A DNA stretch of 64,000 bases from Chthoniobacteraceae bacterium (lineage in GTDB: Bacteria > Verrucomicrobiota > Verrucomicrobiia > Chthoniobacterales > Chthoniobacteraceae): positions 30,355 through 94,354 of the forward strand of contig CANFTB010000013.1 in the NCBI GenBank assembly GCA_947449735.1, written 5' to 3'. A program made the position numbers and the translations under genes. Shown one piece after another: positions 49,101 through 61,100 of this stretch (within the stretch, counting starts at the first letter, position 1; the number at the start of each line of letters is the position of its first letter). Below the pieces are notes generated by a model. The model was not told the DNA's origin, made no database searches, and saw nothing but the letters and a program-made list of their open reading frames with translations.

Positions 49101-52100
49101 CAACTCACTCCTTGCGAGCGCAGGCTCGGTGTCCCTCACCGCAAACACGGCATTGACCGTTTCGGGCGGCTCGCTAACCGTTGCAAATATTTCCGGCTCC
49201 TACGCGCTGAGCAAAGCCGGAGCTGGCACCTTGATACTGTCGGGCACCAACAGTTTCACTGGAACAATGAACCTGACGGCGGGAACGCTGGTCATTGATG
49301 GATCTTTGGCCTTGCCCGCCAGCGTAACGATCAATGCTTCAGGCGGCACCACGGTCTTGCTCCAGAACAACGCGCCGTTGCCTCTTCTCACAGGGGCGGG
49401 CACGATTTCATTCGCGGCCGGTAATCCTGCTTGGGTTGGATTGTCTGACTATTCCGGCAATTCGAGCCTGGTGGTCTCCGGGTCATCCTCTCTCACCAAA
49501 ACCGGCTCTGGTGCCGTGGATCTCACCGCCCTCTCCGCCTACACCGGCAAGACTTGGATTCAGAGCGGGATGCTTGGAATCAGCTCCTTGAACGTTGTTG
49601 GGGGCGGTACATCCTCCCTCGGCTCGCCCACCACCGCCGCCAACGGCACGATTGACCTGGGCAGCCTGTCTTCCACCGGCGCCCTCAGGCTCAACGGAGG
49701 TTCCTTTAGCACCGACCGCATCATCAACCTCGCTGGCACCACGGGCGGCGGCATCCTCGACCAGTCGGGAACCGGCACGGCGGTGTTCGGCGGCGCCGTC
49801 ACCTCAACGGGCGCTGGCTCCAAGACGCTCACCCTGCAGGGGTCCTCGACTGGCAGCGCCCAGATCACAGGCGTGATCTCCAACTATAGCGCCACCTACA
49901 CCACTGCCCTCTTGAAGCAGGGGACCGGCGTCTGGAATCTTTCCGGGGCGAACACCTACTCCGGCGGCACCACCCTGAGCGCCGGCACGCTCCGTCTGGG
50001 CAACGTCAGCGCCCTCGGTACGGGTACGCTGACCCTCTCCGGCGGCGCCCTCGACAACTCCTCTGGAGCGGACCTGACCCTGTCCGGTAACCTGCCGGTA
50101 AACTGGTCTGGAGACTTTGCTTACCTTGGCACGAACAGCCTCAAGTTTGGCAGTGGCGCCGTCACGATGACGGGCGACCGCACGATTACGGTGAACGGAG
50201 CCACCTTGCAGTTTGATGGCTCCGTCAGCGGCGGCGGCGCGCTCACCAAGGCGGGCCAGGGCATGCTGTCGCTTTCCAGCGCCAACAACTTCTCCAGTGT
50301 CAACGTCACTGGAGGTACGCTCCTTCTGAATTCCGGCGGCGCGGCAGGCTCAGGCGAGTTGGCGGTCTCCAATGGCGCGACCCTCAGAATCAGCTCCGCC
50401 ACTTCGCTCCAAACGCTCTCGAATGTCTTGAGCGGCCAGGGGGCGGTGGTTGTTTCCGGCACGGCCGGGGTGAAACTGACCGCCTCCAACTCCTACACTG
50501 GCGGAACCACCGTCACCGCGGGCAGCCTCCTCGTTTCCTCTTCAGGCGGCCTTGGCACGGGTTCGGTTTCGACCTCGGGAAGTGCCACGCTGACTTTCGT
50601 CAATTCCGCAGATCTGGCGCTTTCGAATCAGATCGCGGGTTCCGCTCAGGTGCTCGCCTCGGGTTCGGGTCTGCTGACGCTCTCCGGCGCGAACACCTTC
50701 TCCGGCGGTGTCAAATTGACCGCCGGCACCCTGAAACTTGCCGGTGCCACGGCGATCGGGTCAGGCACACTCTCAGTTACCGGTGGGGGCCTCGCTGCCG
50801 ACAGCGATCTGATCCTGTCGTCCAATAACCTGATCGCGCTGGGCGGCAACTTTGCCTATCAGGGAACCGCGAGTCTCGCACTCGGAACGGGAGCCGTCAC
50901 TCTCTCAAGCTCGCCAACCATCAACGTAGCGTCTGGAACTCTGAGCATCGGTGGTAACATCAGCGGCGCGTCGTTCGGGTTGACCAAAACAGGCGACGGA
51001 ACACTCATTCTCGCTGGCAGCAACACTTACACCGGGGCGACAACAGTGTCCGCGGGCGTGCTTGTTTTTGCCGGTGCGAACGCGATCCCGAGCGCCTCGG
51101 CCATCACGACCACAGGAACGGGAGTCATCCGCCTGCAGGGAGGTGCGAAGGCCGGCAGTCTGATCGGTTCCGCAAACCTCGCGCTCGCCGCGGACGCCGA
51201 CACCACGATCGGCACCGGGTCGGTGACCACTGGAACGCTGTCGGGCGTTCTCTCAGGCGACGGCGGTCTCTCCAAGTCGGGAACGGGCGCCATCACGCTT
51301 TCCGGTCTTAACTCCTACACGGGCAAGACGGTAATTTCGAACGGTACGCTTCTGGTCAGTTCGCTGAACAGCGTCCTCAACGGCTCGGCGACCAGCAACC
51401 TCGGGGCACCTTTGACTGCTTCCAACGGCACGATCGACCTCGGCAGCCTCACCAGCACCGCGACTCTGACCATCGGCGGCAACGGCTTCACCACAGACCG
51501 CGTCATCAACCTCGCCGGCACCACCGGCGGAGGCCAGATCAACCTGACCGGCTCCGGCACGGTGAAGTTTACGAGCGACCTCACCGCCACCGGCGCGGGA
51601 TCCAAGACGCTCACGCTGCTTGGTTCCTCCTCCGCGGTGGGCGAAATCGCCGGGGCCATCGTGGACAACAGTGCTACGAACAAGACCTCGCTTGCGAAGC
51701 AGGGCGCGGGGACGTGGATCCTGTCCGGTTCGAGCTCCTTCTCCGGCGGGACCAATCTGAGCGGAGGGACGCTCATCCTCAATAATGCCTATGCTCTGGG
51801 TACGGGTTCGCTGACCATGAGCGGCACCAGCGCTTTCGACAACACCTCTGGTGCTGCGCTGACACTGGGTTCCAACCCGGCGCAGACGTGGGGCGCCGAT
51901 TTCACCTTCCTTGGTTCCAACAAACTGAATCTCGGTGCGGGCGCGGTTTCGCTCTCCGCGAACCGGACAGTCACCGTGAATGCGGGTGTTCTTCAGGTGG
52001 ACGGCGTGGTGTCGGGTGCATTTTCGCTGACGAAGGCTGGCGCCGGCACTTTGGTGCTCAACGGCAACAACACCTTCACCGGCTCTCTCGCGCTCACGGG

Positions 52101-55100
52101 CGGGACGTTGATTCTGAACAAGACCACCAGCGGCGGTGGTGGGGCGATTGCCGCGGGCACAGGCACGACCGTTTCAGTCGGCGACTCGGCGGTCTCCAAC
52201 GTTTTCCCCTCGAGTTTGACGCATCGCTGGTCCTTCGCCGAGTCGAGCGGTTCCGTCCTCAGGGACTCTGTGGGCACATCGGACGGCACGATCGTGAATC
52301 CCGGGGGAACGCAGACCGCGACCCTGGGTGGAGGAAAACTGGTGCTTCAGGGAGGGCCCCGAGCGAGCGCCAGCTACGCCAAGATGCCCGGAGGTCTCCT
52401 GCAGGGGCTCAAGGACATGACGATCGAGGTTTGGGCGGCGCCAAACGTCCTCGCGGGAGCGATCAATTCCAGAATCCTTCTTTTCAGCGACGCCGCCGGG
52501 TCTGGTAATTTCATTTCCATTACGACCATCGGACCGGGCACGGGTTCTGCCTACCTCTACGCTCCCAATTTCGGAATCACATCATCTCCCACGATCACCT
52601 CCACCGCCGGACAGGTTTATCACTATGTGCTAGTGTGGGACTCTGCCGCGGCCCAAGTGCGCTACTATCGGGATGGTGTCCTGGTGACCAGTGCGGCGCT
52701 GGGGGCCACAACGCTCTCCCAGCTCGCCGATCAGATGCTTTCGTTTGGTTACTCGGATTCCGGGGATCCGACTTTTGCCGCCGATTATCTGGAGGTTCGC
52801 CTCCACAACCGCGCGTTGTCTGCGTCAGAAATCGCCGCAGACACACTTGCAGGAGCCGAGGTCTTCCCAAGTTCGGACTTCACGTTTGCCTCCGCGCTTT
52901 CGGGCGCTGGGTCTCTGCAAAAGATTGGCGGGAACACGGTCACTCTGAGTGGCGCAAAGACTCAGACCGGCCTCACCACCGTCAGCGAGGGGACGCTGCG
53001 TTTGACAAGCGGAACGGTCGGAGCCGGAACGGTGAATGTCACCTTGCTCGGCGCTCTGCAGCTGGACGCCGCAACCGACTTCTCGGTGACCAACGTGCTC
53101 ACGGGTCCGGGTACGGTGCGCAAGTCGGGCGTCGGGAAGGTAACGCTCTCAGCCGCGAACAGCTTGTCCGGCAGTCTGCTTCTCAACTCCGGAACCCTCA
53201 GTATTGGGAATGCTTCTGCGCTCGGTTCCGCATCCCTCGCCATCACTGCAGGAGCCTCCGTTGATGCCTCTACCGCGGTGACACTGAGCGGCTCGCCTGC
53301 ACAGTCTTGGAACGGAAGCTTCACTTTCCTTGGCACGGCCTCCCTGGGCATGGGGTCCGGAGCAGTGACTCTCAACGCCACGCCGACGATCACGGTGAAC
53401 GCCGGAACTCTGATGGTCGGCGGCGCGATCTCCGGCGGCTACGGAGTGACAAAGGCCGGTCCGGGGACCTTGGTCCTCTCCGGATCGAACGTCTACACAG
53501 GTCCGACCACGGTTTCCGCAGGTACTCTGGTGCTAGACGGCGCCAACGCGCTGCCTGCCTCGTCTGCTCTCTCGGTCGCTTCTGGTGCCACTTTGGTATT
53601 GCAGAATGGCGCTCCGATTCCGAGTTACACGGGTTCCGGTGCCGTGACATTCGCCCCGGGTGCCAGCGTGTCTGTTGGGGCGGGGGATGTTACCCAGAGT
53701 CTGTCTGCCACGATGTCCGGAGCCTCGACACTGACTAAGGTGGGTGCAGGCACCATCACGCTTTCCGGTCTCTCTTCTTACACCGGCAAGACCTGGATCC
53801 AGCAGGGCGCGCTGTGGGTTGCTTCGTTGAACAAGGTGAGTGGTGGGCAGGCTTCGAGTTCGTTGGGGGCTCCAACGACTGCATTGAACGGCACGATTGA
53901 TCTGGGCAGCCTCACATCCACCGGAACGCTCGTCACCGGCGGGAGTCTGGCAGCATATGAGTCGTACTTAACTGGGACGCCGTACACGCTCTCATCGAAC
54001 GCGAGCAATCCATGGGTCCTCGCCAAGGATTTGGGCCAGAAGTGGACTTTTGAGGCTGAGTACTTGATGAATGCCAATGGTGGAGGCAATACCCTCTTCT
54101 CTTATGGAATGTACACCGATGGCATCCTGGTGCGTTCTCAGACGGGCGACGGAGTGTGGGTCAAGAATACATCCTATGGCCCCCTTGACCCTTTTGGGGG
54201 TACAACGACCGGAGGACAGTTTGTTGCCGTCAAAATCACATTTGATAGCGGGACGATGAAAGTCTACGCCGCAGGCGTCTTGCTTAAGACATCGACCGGA
54301 GTGGGGGTTTTAAATCCAGCGGACAAGACGATTCGATTGGGTGCGGCGCCCCACGGCCCGGGTGAAGGGTTTGATGGGCAGGTGAGAAACATTCGGATCA
54401 CCTTCGACGGTCCTTTGCCAGTCACAACAACCGACCGGGTCATTAATCTGGCTGGCACAACGGGTGGCGGTGTTCTGGATCAGTCCGGGACGGATCTCCT
54501 TAATTACGCGGGGGGTGTCACGGCCACGGGGGCCGGTTCGAAGATTCTCACCCTGCAGGGCTCCACTTCCGGCACTGGCGAAATTTCCGGTGTGATCTCG
54601 AACAACAGTTTGCTGAACACGACGGCGCTTCTGAAGCAGGGCACCGGCACCTGGACGCTTTCCGGCGCCAATACTTATTCCGGTGGAACGACCCTTGCGG
54701 CCGGAACTCTCGCGCTGGGCAACGCCGGCGCGCTCGGAACGGGAACGCTGACAATCAGCGGTGGCTTCCTCAACAACTCGTCTGGCTCAGCCCTGACGAT
54801 TTCGACCGTGTCTGCCCAGGCGTGGACGGGTGACTTCGGCTTCCTAGGCACCAACAGCCTCACCTTCTCTTCCGGCGCAATCGCGATGAGCGGCGACCGT
54901 ACGATCGTGGTGAACGCTTCAACGCTCGAGTTCGACGGATCGATCCTGGGCGGCGGCGCGCTCACCAAAGCTGGGGCCGGAACCCTTGTTCTGGCGGGTT
55001 CCAACAATATCTCGGCGGTGAACGTCACCGGCGGCACCCTTCAGCTCAATTCTGGAAACGCTGCTGGTTCAGGGACGATTTCCACTTCTCTGGGCTCCTC

Positions 55101-58100
55101 AGTGTCCTTGGCACCGGGTAGCGTATTGCCCGACGGCCTGACCCATCGCTGGTCTTTCAACGAATTAGCCGGCACTTCTCTGGCGGACTCAGTGGGCTCT
55201 GCAAACGGCGCCATTGTCACGCCCGGCGGCTACTCCTCCACTGCAACATTGAGTTCAGGAACTGTAACGTTGAACGGAGCGACCCGCGCGGGCGCGAGCT
55301 ACGTCAAGCTGCCGGCGGGCATGCTGAGCGGTCTCACCTCTATGACCCTCGAGGTCTGGAGCTCTATTAACGCGACAGCGTCCTGGCCTTATGTTTTTGC
55401 CTTCAACGATGTTGAGGATTTCACCACTGGAACTGAGAAGACCCTTTTCGTGAATCCGTTGATGGGTGGATCCAATACCCAAGGCATGCTGAGTTTGAGG
55501 GCGCTCGGTCTCGGAGGTGCTTACGATGGCAGTTATAATGCTACCACAGTACTCGGGCAGGTTTACCACTATGCCATCGTCTGGGATGCGGCCTCCACCC
55601 AAGCAAGGATTTACCGTGATGGAGTGCTGCTTTCGACGGTGTCCGTGGCGGGACACACACTGTCCGAGATTTCCAGCAACGTTTTCTACCTCGGGCGCTC
55701 CCCGTACTCATGGGATGGCCCGGCAAACCAGTCCTATCGCGAGGTGCGTCTGTACAACCGCGCGCTTTCCGCCGCTGAGATCGCCGCCAGCACGGCGGCC
55801 GGCTCGGAGAATGTGTTTACGGTTCCTTCCAACCTGACGTTCCTCAACACTTTCACCGGTGCGGGTTCGCTGCAAAAGACAGGCGCGGGATCCGTCAGCC
55901 TTCTGTCTGCTAACTCCTACACCGGAGGTACGACGATCTCAGCCGGCAGCTTGTTGGTCTCCGCGGATGGAGGGCTGGGCGCCGGTTCTGTGAATCTTTC
56001 CAGCGGGGCTACACTCGCCTTCACCAATACTTCCGCCGCGGTTTTTGCCAACTTGATCAGCGGCCAAGGCCAGGTGGCGGCCTCCGGGACCGGTGCACTG
56101 ACTCTCTCAGGATCAAATGCCTTCACCGGAGGGGTGAAGCTGACCTCCGGCACACTGAAACTCGCCAGCGCCTCCGCGATAGGTTCAGGCACACTTTCCA
56201 TCACGGGTGGGGCCTTTGCCGCGGACAATGATCTGACGCTCTCCTCCAACAACCCGATCGCTGTGGGCGGAAACTTTGCCTATCAGGGAACCGCGAGCCT
56301 CTCGCTCGGGACGGGCACGGTAACGCTGTCGGTGTCGCCCAACATGAACGTCGCTAGCGGCACCCTGAAGTTTGGCGGCAATGTCAGCGGTACGTTCGGT
56401 GTGACGAAATCGGGAGACGGAACGCTCGTCCTCGCCGGCAGCAACACCTACACCGGCGCAACCACGGTTTCTGCGGGGACGCTCGTCTTCGCTGGAGCAA
56501 ACTCTGTCCCGACCGCCGCGAGCATCACCACCACGGGCAGCGGCGTCATCCGTCTCCAGGGCGGTGCTAAGGCGCTCAATCTGATCGGTTCCGCAAACCT
56601 CGCGCTCGCCGCGGACGCCGACGCCACCATCGGCACCGGTTCTGTGACCACCGGCACCCTGTCGGGCATCCTGTCCGGCGACGGCGGCATCACCAAATCA
56701 GGAACAGGCGCCATCACGATTTCCGGCCTCAACTCCTACACCGGCAAGACGGTCATTTCGAATGGCACGCTCTCGGTCAGTTCGCTCAACAGTGTTCTCA
56801 ACGGTTCCTCAACCAGCAACCTGGGTGCGCCTCTCACTGCTTCCAACGGAACGATCGACCTCGGCAGCCTCACGAGCACCGCCACCCTGACGATCGGCGG
56901 CAACGGACTCACGACGGACCGCGTCATCAACCTCGCCGGCACCACTGGGGGCGCTCAGATCAATCTGGTCGGCGCCGGCACGGTGAAGTTCACAAGCGAC
57001 CTGACAGCGACCGGAGCCGGGTCCAAGACACTCACGTTGCTCGGGTCATCCACGGCCGTGGGCGAACTTGCGGGAGCCGTCGTTGACAACAGCGCCACAA
57101 ACAAGACCTCGCTTGCGAAGCAGGGGACTGGAACGTGGATCCTCTCCGGTTCGAGCTCCTTCTCCGGCGGCACCAACTTGGGCGGAGGGACCCTCATTCT
57201 GAACAACGCGTCCGCGCTGGGAACTGGATCGGTGACCATCAGCGGTCCTAGCGCCATCGACAACGCTTCCGGCGCCGCGTTCACGCTGGGATCCAACCCG
57301 GCGCAGACCTGGAGTGCCGACTTCACCTTCCTCGGCTCCAACAACCTCAACCTCGGCTCCGGCGCGGTAACGTTGTCCGCGAACCGGACTGTGGGAGTGA
57401 ATGCGGGCGTGTTGCAGGTGGACGGCGTGGTTTCGGGAGCGTTCTCGCTGACCAAGTCCGGAGCCGGAACGCTGGTGCTGAACGGAAACAACACCTTCAC
57501 TGGCGGCGTGTCGCTGACGGGCGGTACGCTTATCTTGAACAAGGCGAGCGGCGGTGGCACCGGTGCAATCGCGGCCGGGACCGGCACGACTCTCGCGGTG
57601 GGAGGATCGGTCGCCAATGGAGACTTCACGTTTGCCTCCGCACTCTCGGGTGCAGGCGCATTGCAGAAGGTCGGTGGAAATACCGTCACATTGAGCGGAG
57701 CCAAGACGCAAACCGGGTTGACGACCGTCAGCGAGGGAACGCTGCGCCTCACCAGTGGCACGATTGGCACCGGCACCGTCAACGTAACTTCCCTCGGCGC
57801 ACTGCAACTGGACGCAGCGACCGACTTCACCGCGACGAACGTCCTCACAGGGGCGGGTACAGTGACCAAGTCGGGCGCCGCCAAGGTGGTTCTTTCTGGC
57901 GCAAACAGTCTGTCCGGCAATCTCCTGCTCAACGCCGGGACCTTGAGCGTGGGCAACGCGTCCGCGCTCGGTACCGCATCGCTCTCGATTGCGGCTGGCG
58001 CCTCGATCGATGCGTCGACAGCGCTCACCCTCAGCAGTTCCATTGCACAAAACTGGAACGGCAGCTTCAGCTTCCTTGGGACGGCGTCACTCAACATGGG

Positions 58101-61100
58101 AGCCGGTGCAGTGACGCTGAATGCCACTCCGACAGTAACCGTGACCGCCGGAACTTTGACGGTGGGCGGCGCGATTTCAGGTAATTACGGAGTGACAAAG
58201 TCCGGTGCGGGCACCTTGGTTCTTTTGGGAGCGAACACTTACACCGGCGCAACGACGGTGTCCGCCGGTACGCTGGTTTTGGACGGAGTGAATGCGCTGC
58301 CGGCTTCCTCGGCGTTGTCGGTGGCCGCAGGTGCCACGGTGATCTTGCAGAACGGCGCGCCGATCCCGGGTTATACGGGCGCCGGCATCGTGACGTTCGC
58401 GCCGGGTTCCAGCGCGGTTGTTGGGGTAGGGGACGCGACGCAGACCCTTCAGATCACGCTGACTGGAGCATCCACTCTTACCAAACTCGGATCGGGAAGC
58501 ATCACACTCTCCAACCTATCGACCTTCACGGGCGTCACCGCCGTTCAGGAAGGCACGCTCTCCGTTGCCTCGCTGAACAAGGTTGTCTCGGGTACTGCTT
58601 CCTCAACCTTGGGCTCTCCGACGACCGCCCTGAACGGCACGATTCACTTGGGCACGCTCGGAAAGACGGGTGCGCTGCTCATGACCGGCACGGCACAGAC
58701 AACGGACCGCATCATTAATTTGGCGGGGACCACGGGCGGCGGCGTGCTTGACCAGTCCGGTACTGGAGCGCTGGTAATGAGCGGCAGTGTGACAGCCACC
58801 GGCGCGGGCTCGAAGACCCTCACGCTGCAGGGTTCGACTTCCGGCACCGGCGAGATTTCGGGCGTCATTGCGAATAACAGCCCGACAAACACGACAGCGG
58901 TGGCGAAGCGCGGGACCGGCACGTGGACGCTTTCCGGCGCCAATACTTACACCGGTGGAACAACGGTTTACGAAGGCACGCTGTTGATCACAAACGCCAA
59001 CGCCTTGGGGACCGGACCGATTACTATTTATCCGGGTGCGGTCATTAACGCTGTCAGTACTTCTTCACGTGTGGTGGCGCTCGACTTCGTTGACAACGTC
59101 TCGATGGAGGCGCTCGATTCCACGACCCCGAAGGGCCCTCTGGGAACGAAGATTTGGAATGCGACAGCAGCCCAAGCCACAGGAAGCAAGACCGCGCTCA
59201 CCGACGATACGGGAGCAACTTCCACCGTGAATGTGGCATGGACCAGCAGCAACACCTGGCGGGTCAACGGCACGGCCACGACCTCCCAGGATGCCAGAAT
59301 CCTGCTCGGCTATTTGGACGATTCACCGAACACGGTGACGATCACCAATATTCCTTACTCCACCTATAATCTGTACGGCATTGTGGCGAGCGACAACGAC
59401 CTCAATCCCTACAACACGATGGATTTCAAGGTGAACAACACCTGGGTGTTTGGCGGAGCCTCAGCCCTCTCGGCGCCAGCCTATGGATCGTGGGCGGCGG
59501 CGGGCAGCAAATGGATACAAATCGACGTTCCCAGTGCACGGCGCGGGAATTACTGGAAAGTCAGCAACCTCAGCGGTGGGACGGCAACGATCGCCGGGCA
59601 GGTGGGCCAGGGCGGGCGTGGCAGTTTGGCGGCTATCATGGTCGAAGGAATCCTCTCCGTTGATCCCCTCAGGCTCGCCGCCGTCTCCCAATTTTGGAAT
59701 GGTGATTTTGTGTATCAGGGAACCGGCACCTTTGATCTGACCGCCGGTTCGGTGACGCTGAATGCGGATACCAACGTCACTGTTTCCACCGGTACGCTTG
59801 CGGTCACCAATATTTCCGGAGGGTATGCCCTTGGAAAGAAGGGCTCCGGGACGATGATCCTGAGCGGAACCAACACCTACACGGGGGCGACAACCGTCAG
59901 CGCAGGCACGCTGGTCATTGATGGAGCGAACGCGCTGCCTGCCACCTCTGCTTTGTCAGTATCTCCCGGCGCCACGGTCATTGTTCAAAATGGTGCCTGG
60001 ACTCCTGCGTTTACCGGGGGCGGGACGCTCTCGTATGGAACTGGAGCGAACGCCTTGCTGGGAATGGGCAATGGCTCGGGAGACGTCGGAGCGGTTCTCT
60101 CCGGTACTTCGACGCTGACCAAGGTGGGCACGGGTGAAATCACGCTCTCAAGTCTCTCCTCGTTCACCGGAATGACCTCCATTCAGGACGGTGTTCTTTC
60201 CGTGGCAACGCTCAACCGGGTTGTTTCCGGGACCGCCTCTTCAAGTCTGGGCGCGCCTTCCAGCGCCTTGAACGGTACCATCCAGGTGGGCTCGCTGGGC
60301 CAGACTGGAGCATTAAAAATCACCGGTGCCGCTCAAACTACAGACCGTATCATCAACCTCGCAGGCACCACTGGTGGCGGCGTACTCGACCGTTCCGGAT
60401 CGGGAGCACTGGTGCTCACAGGCAGCGTGACCGCCACAGGCGTCGGATCGAAGACGCTCACCTTGCAGGGGTCGACTTCCGGCACTGGCGAGATTTCTGG
60501 TGTGATCGCCAACAACAGTGCGACGAACAAGACGGCGCTCTTGAAGCAGGGCACCGGCACATGGACGCTTTCGGGTGCCAATACCTACTCCGGTGGAACG
60601 ACAATAACCGCCGGTACTCTTGCCCTCGGCAACGCCGGCGCTCTTGGCACGGGGACGCTGACGATCAGCGGAGGCTTCCTCAACAACTCCACCGGGTCCG
60701 CGTTGACGATATCCACTTCTCTCCCGCAGGCGTGGACCGGTGACTTCGGCTTCCTCGGTTCCAACAGCCTCACGTTCTCTGCGGGCACGATCGCGATGAG
60801 CGGAGACCGCACCATCGTGGTGAACGCTTCCACGCTGGAGTTCGATGGCTCGATCATGGGCGGCGGTGCGCTGACCAAGGCGGGCGCCGGCACGCTGGTG
60901 CTGGCGGGTTCCAACAACATCTCCTCGGTGAATGTTACGGGGGGTACCCTGCAGTTGAATTCTCCGACTGCCGGCGGTACGGGGGGCTTGTCGACCGCGC
61001 AGGGGACCACTGTCACGCTGGCAACGCAGTTTTGGGTGCCGGCTGGCCTCAAGAACCGGTGGTCCTTTAATGAAATCGCCGGCACCGCGTTCGCAGATTC

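Noticed and set aside
56955-58127. Long minus-strand open frames opposite the giant gene (390 codons here, 452 codons at 62619-63977 and others)
   Set aside because: They are complements of Gly/Ser/Thr/Ala-rich repeat codons that rarely create stops on the other strand. Their products are low-complexity Pro/Val/Ala strings, and they recur with the repeat period.
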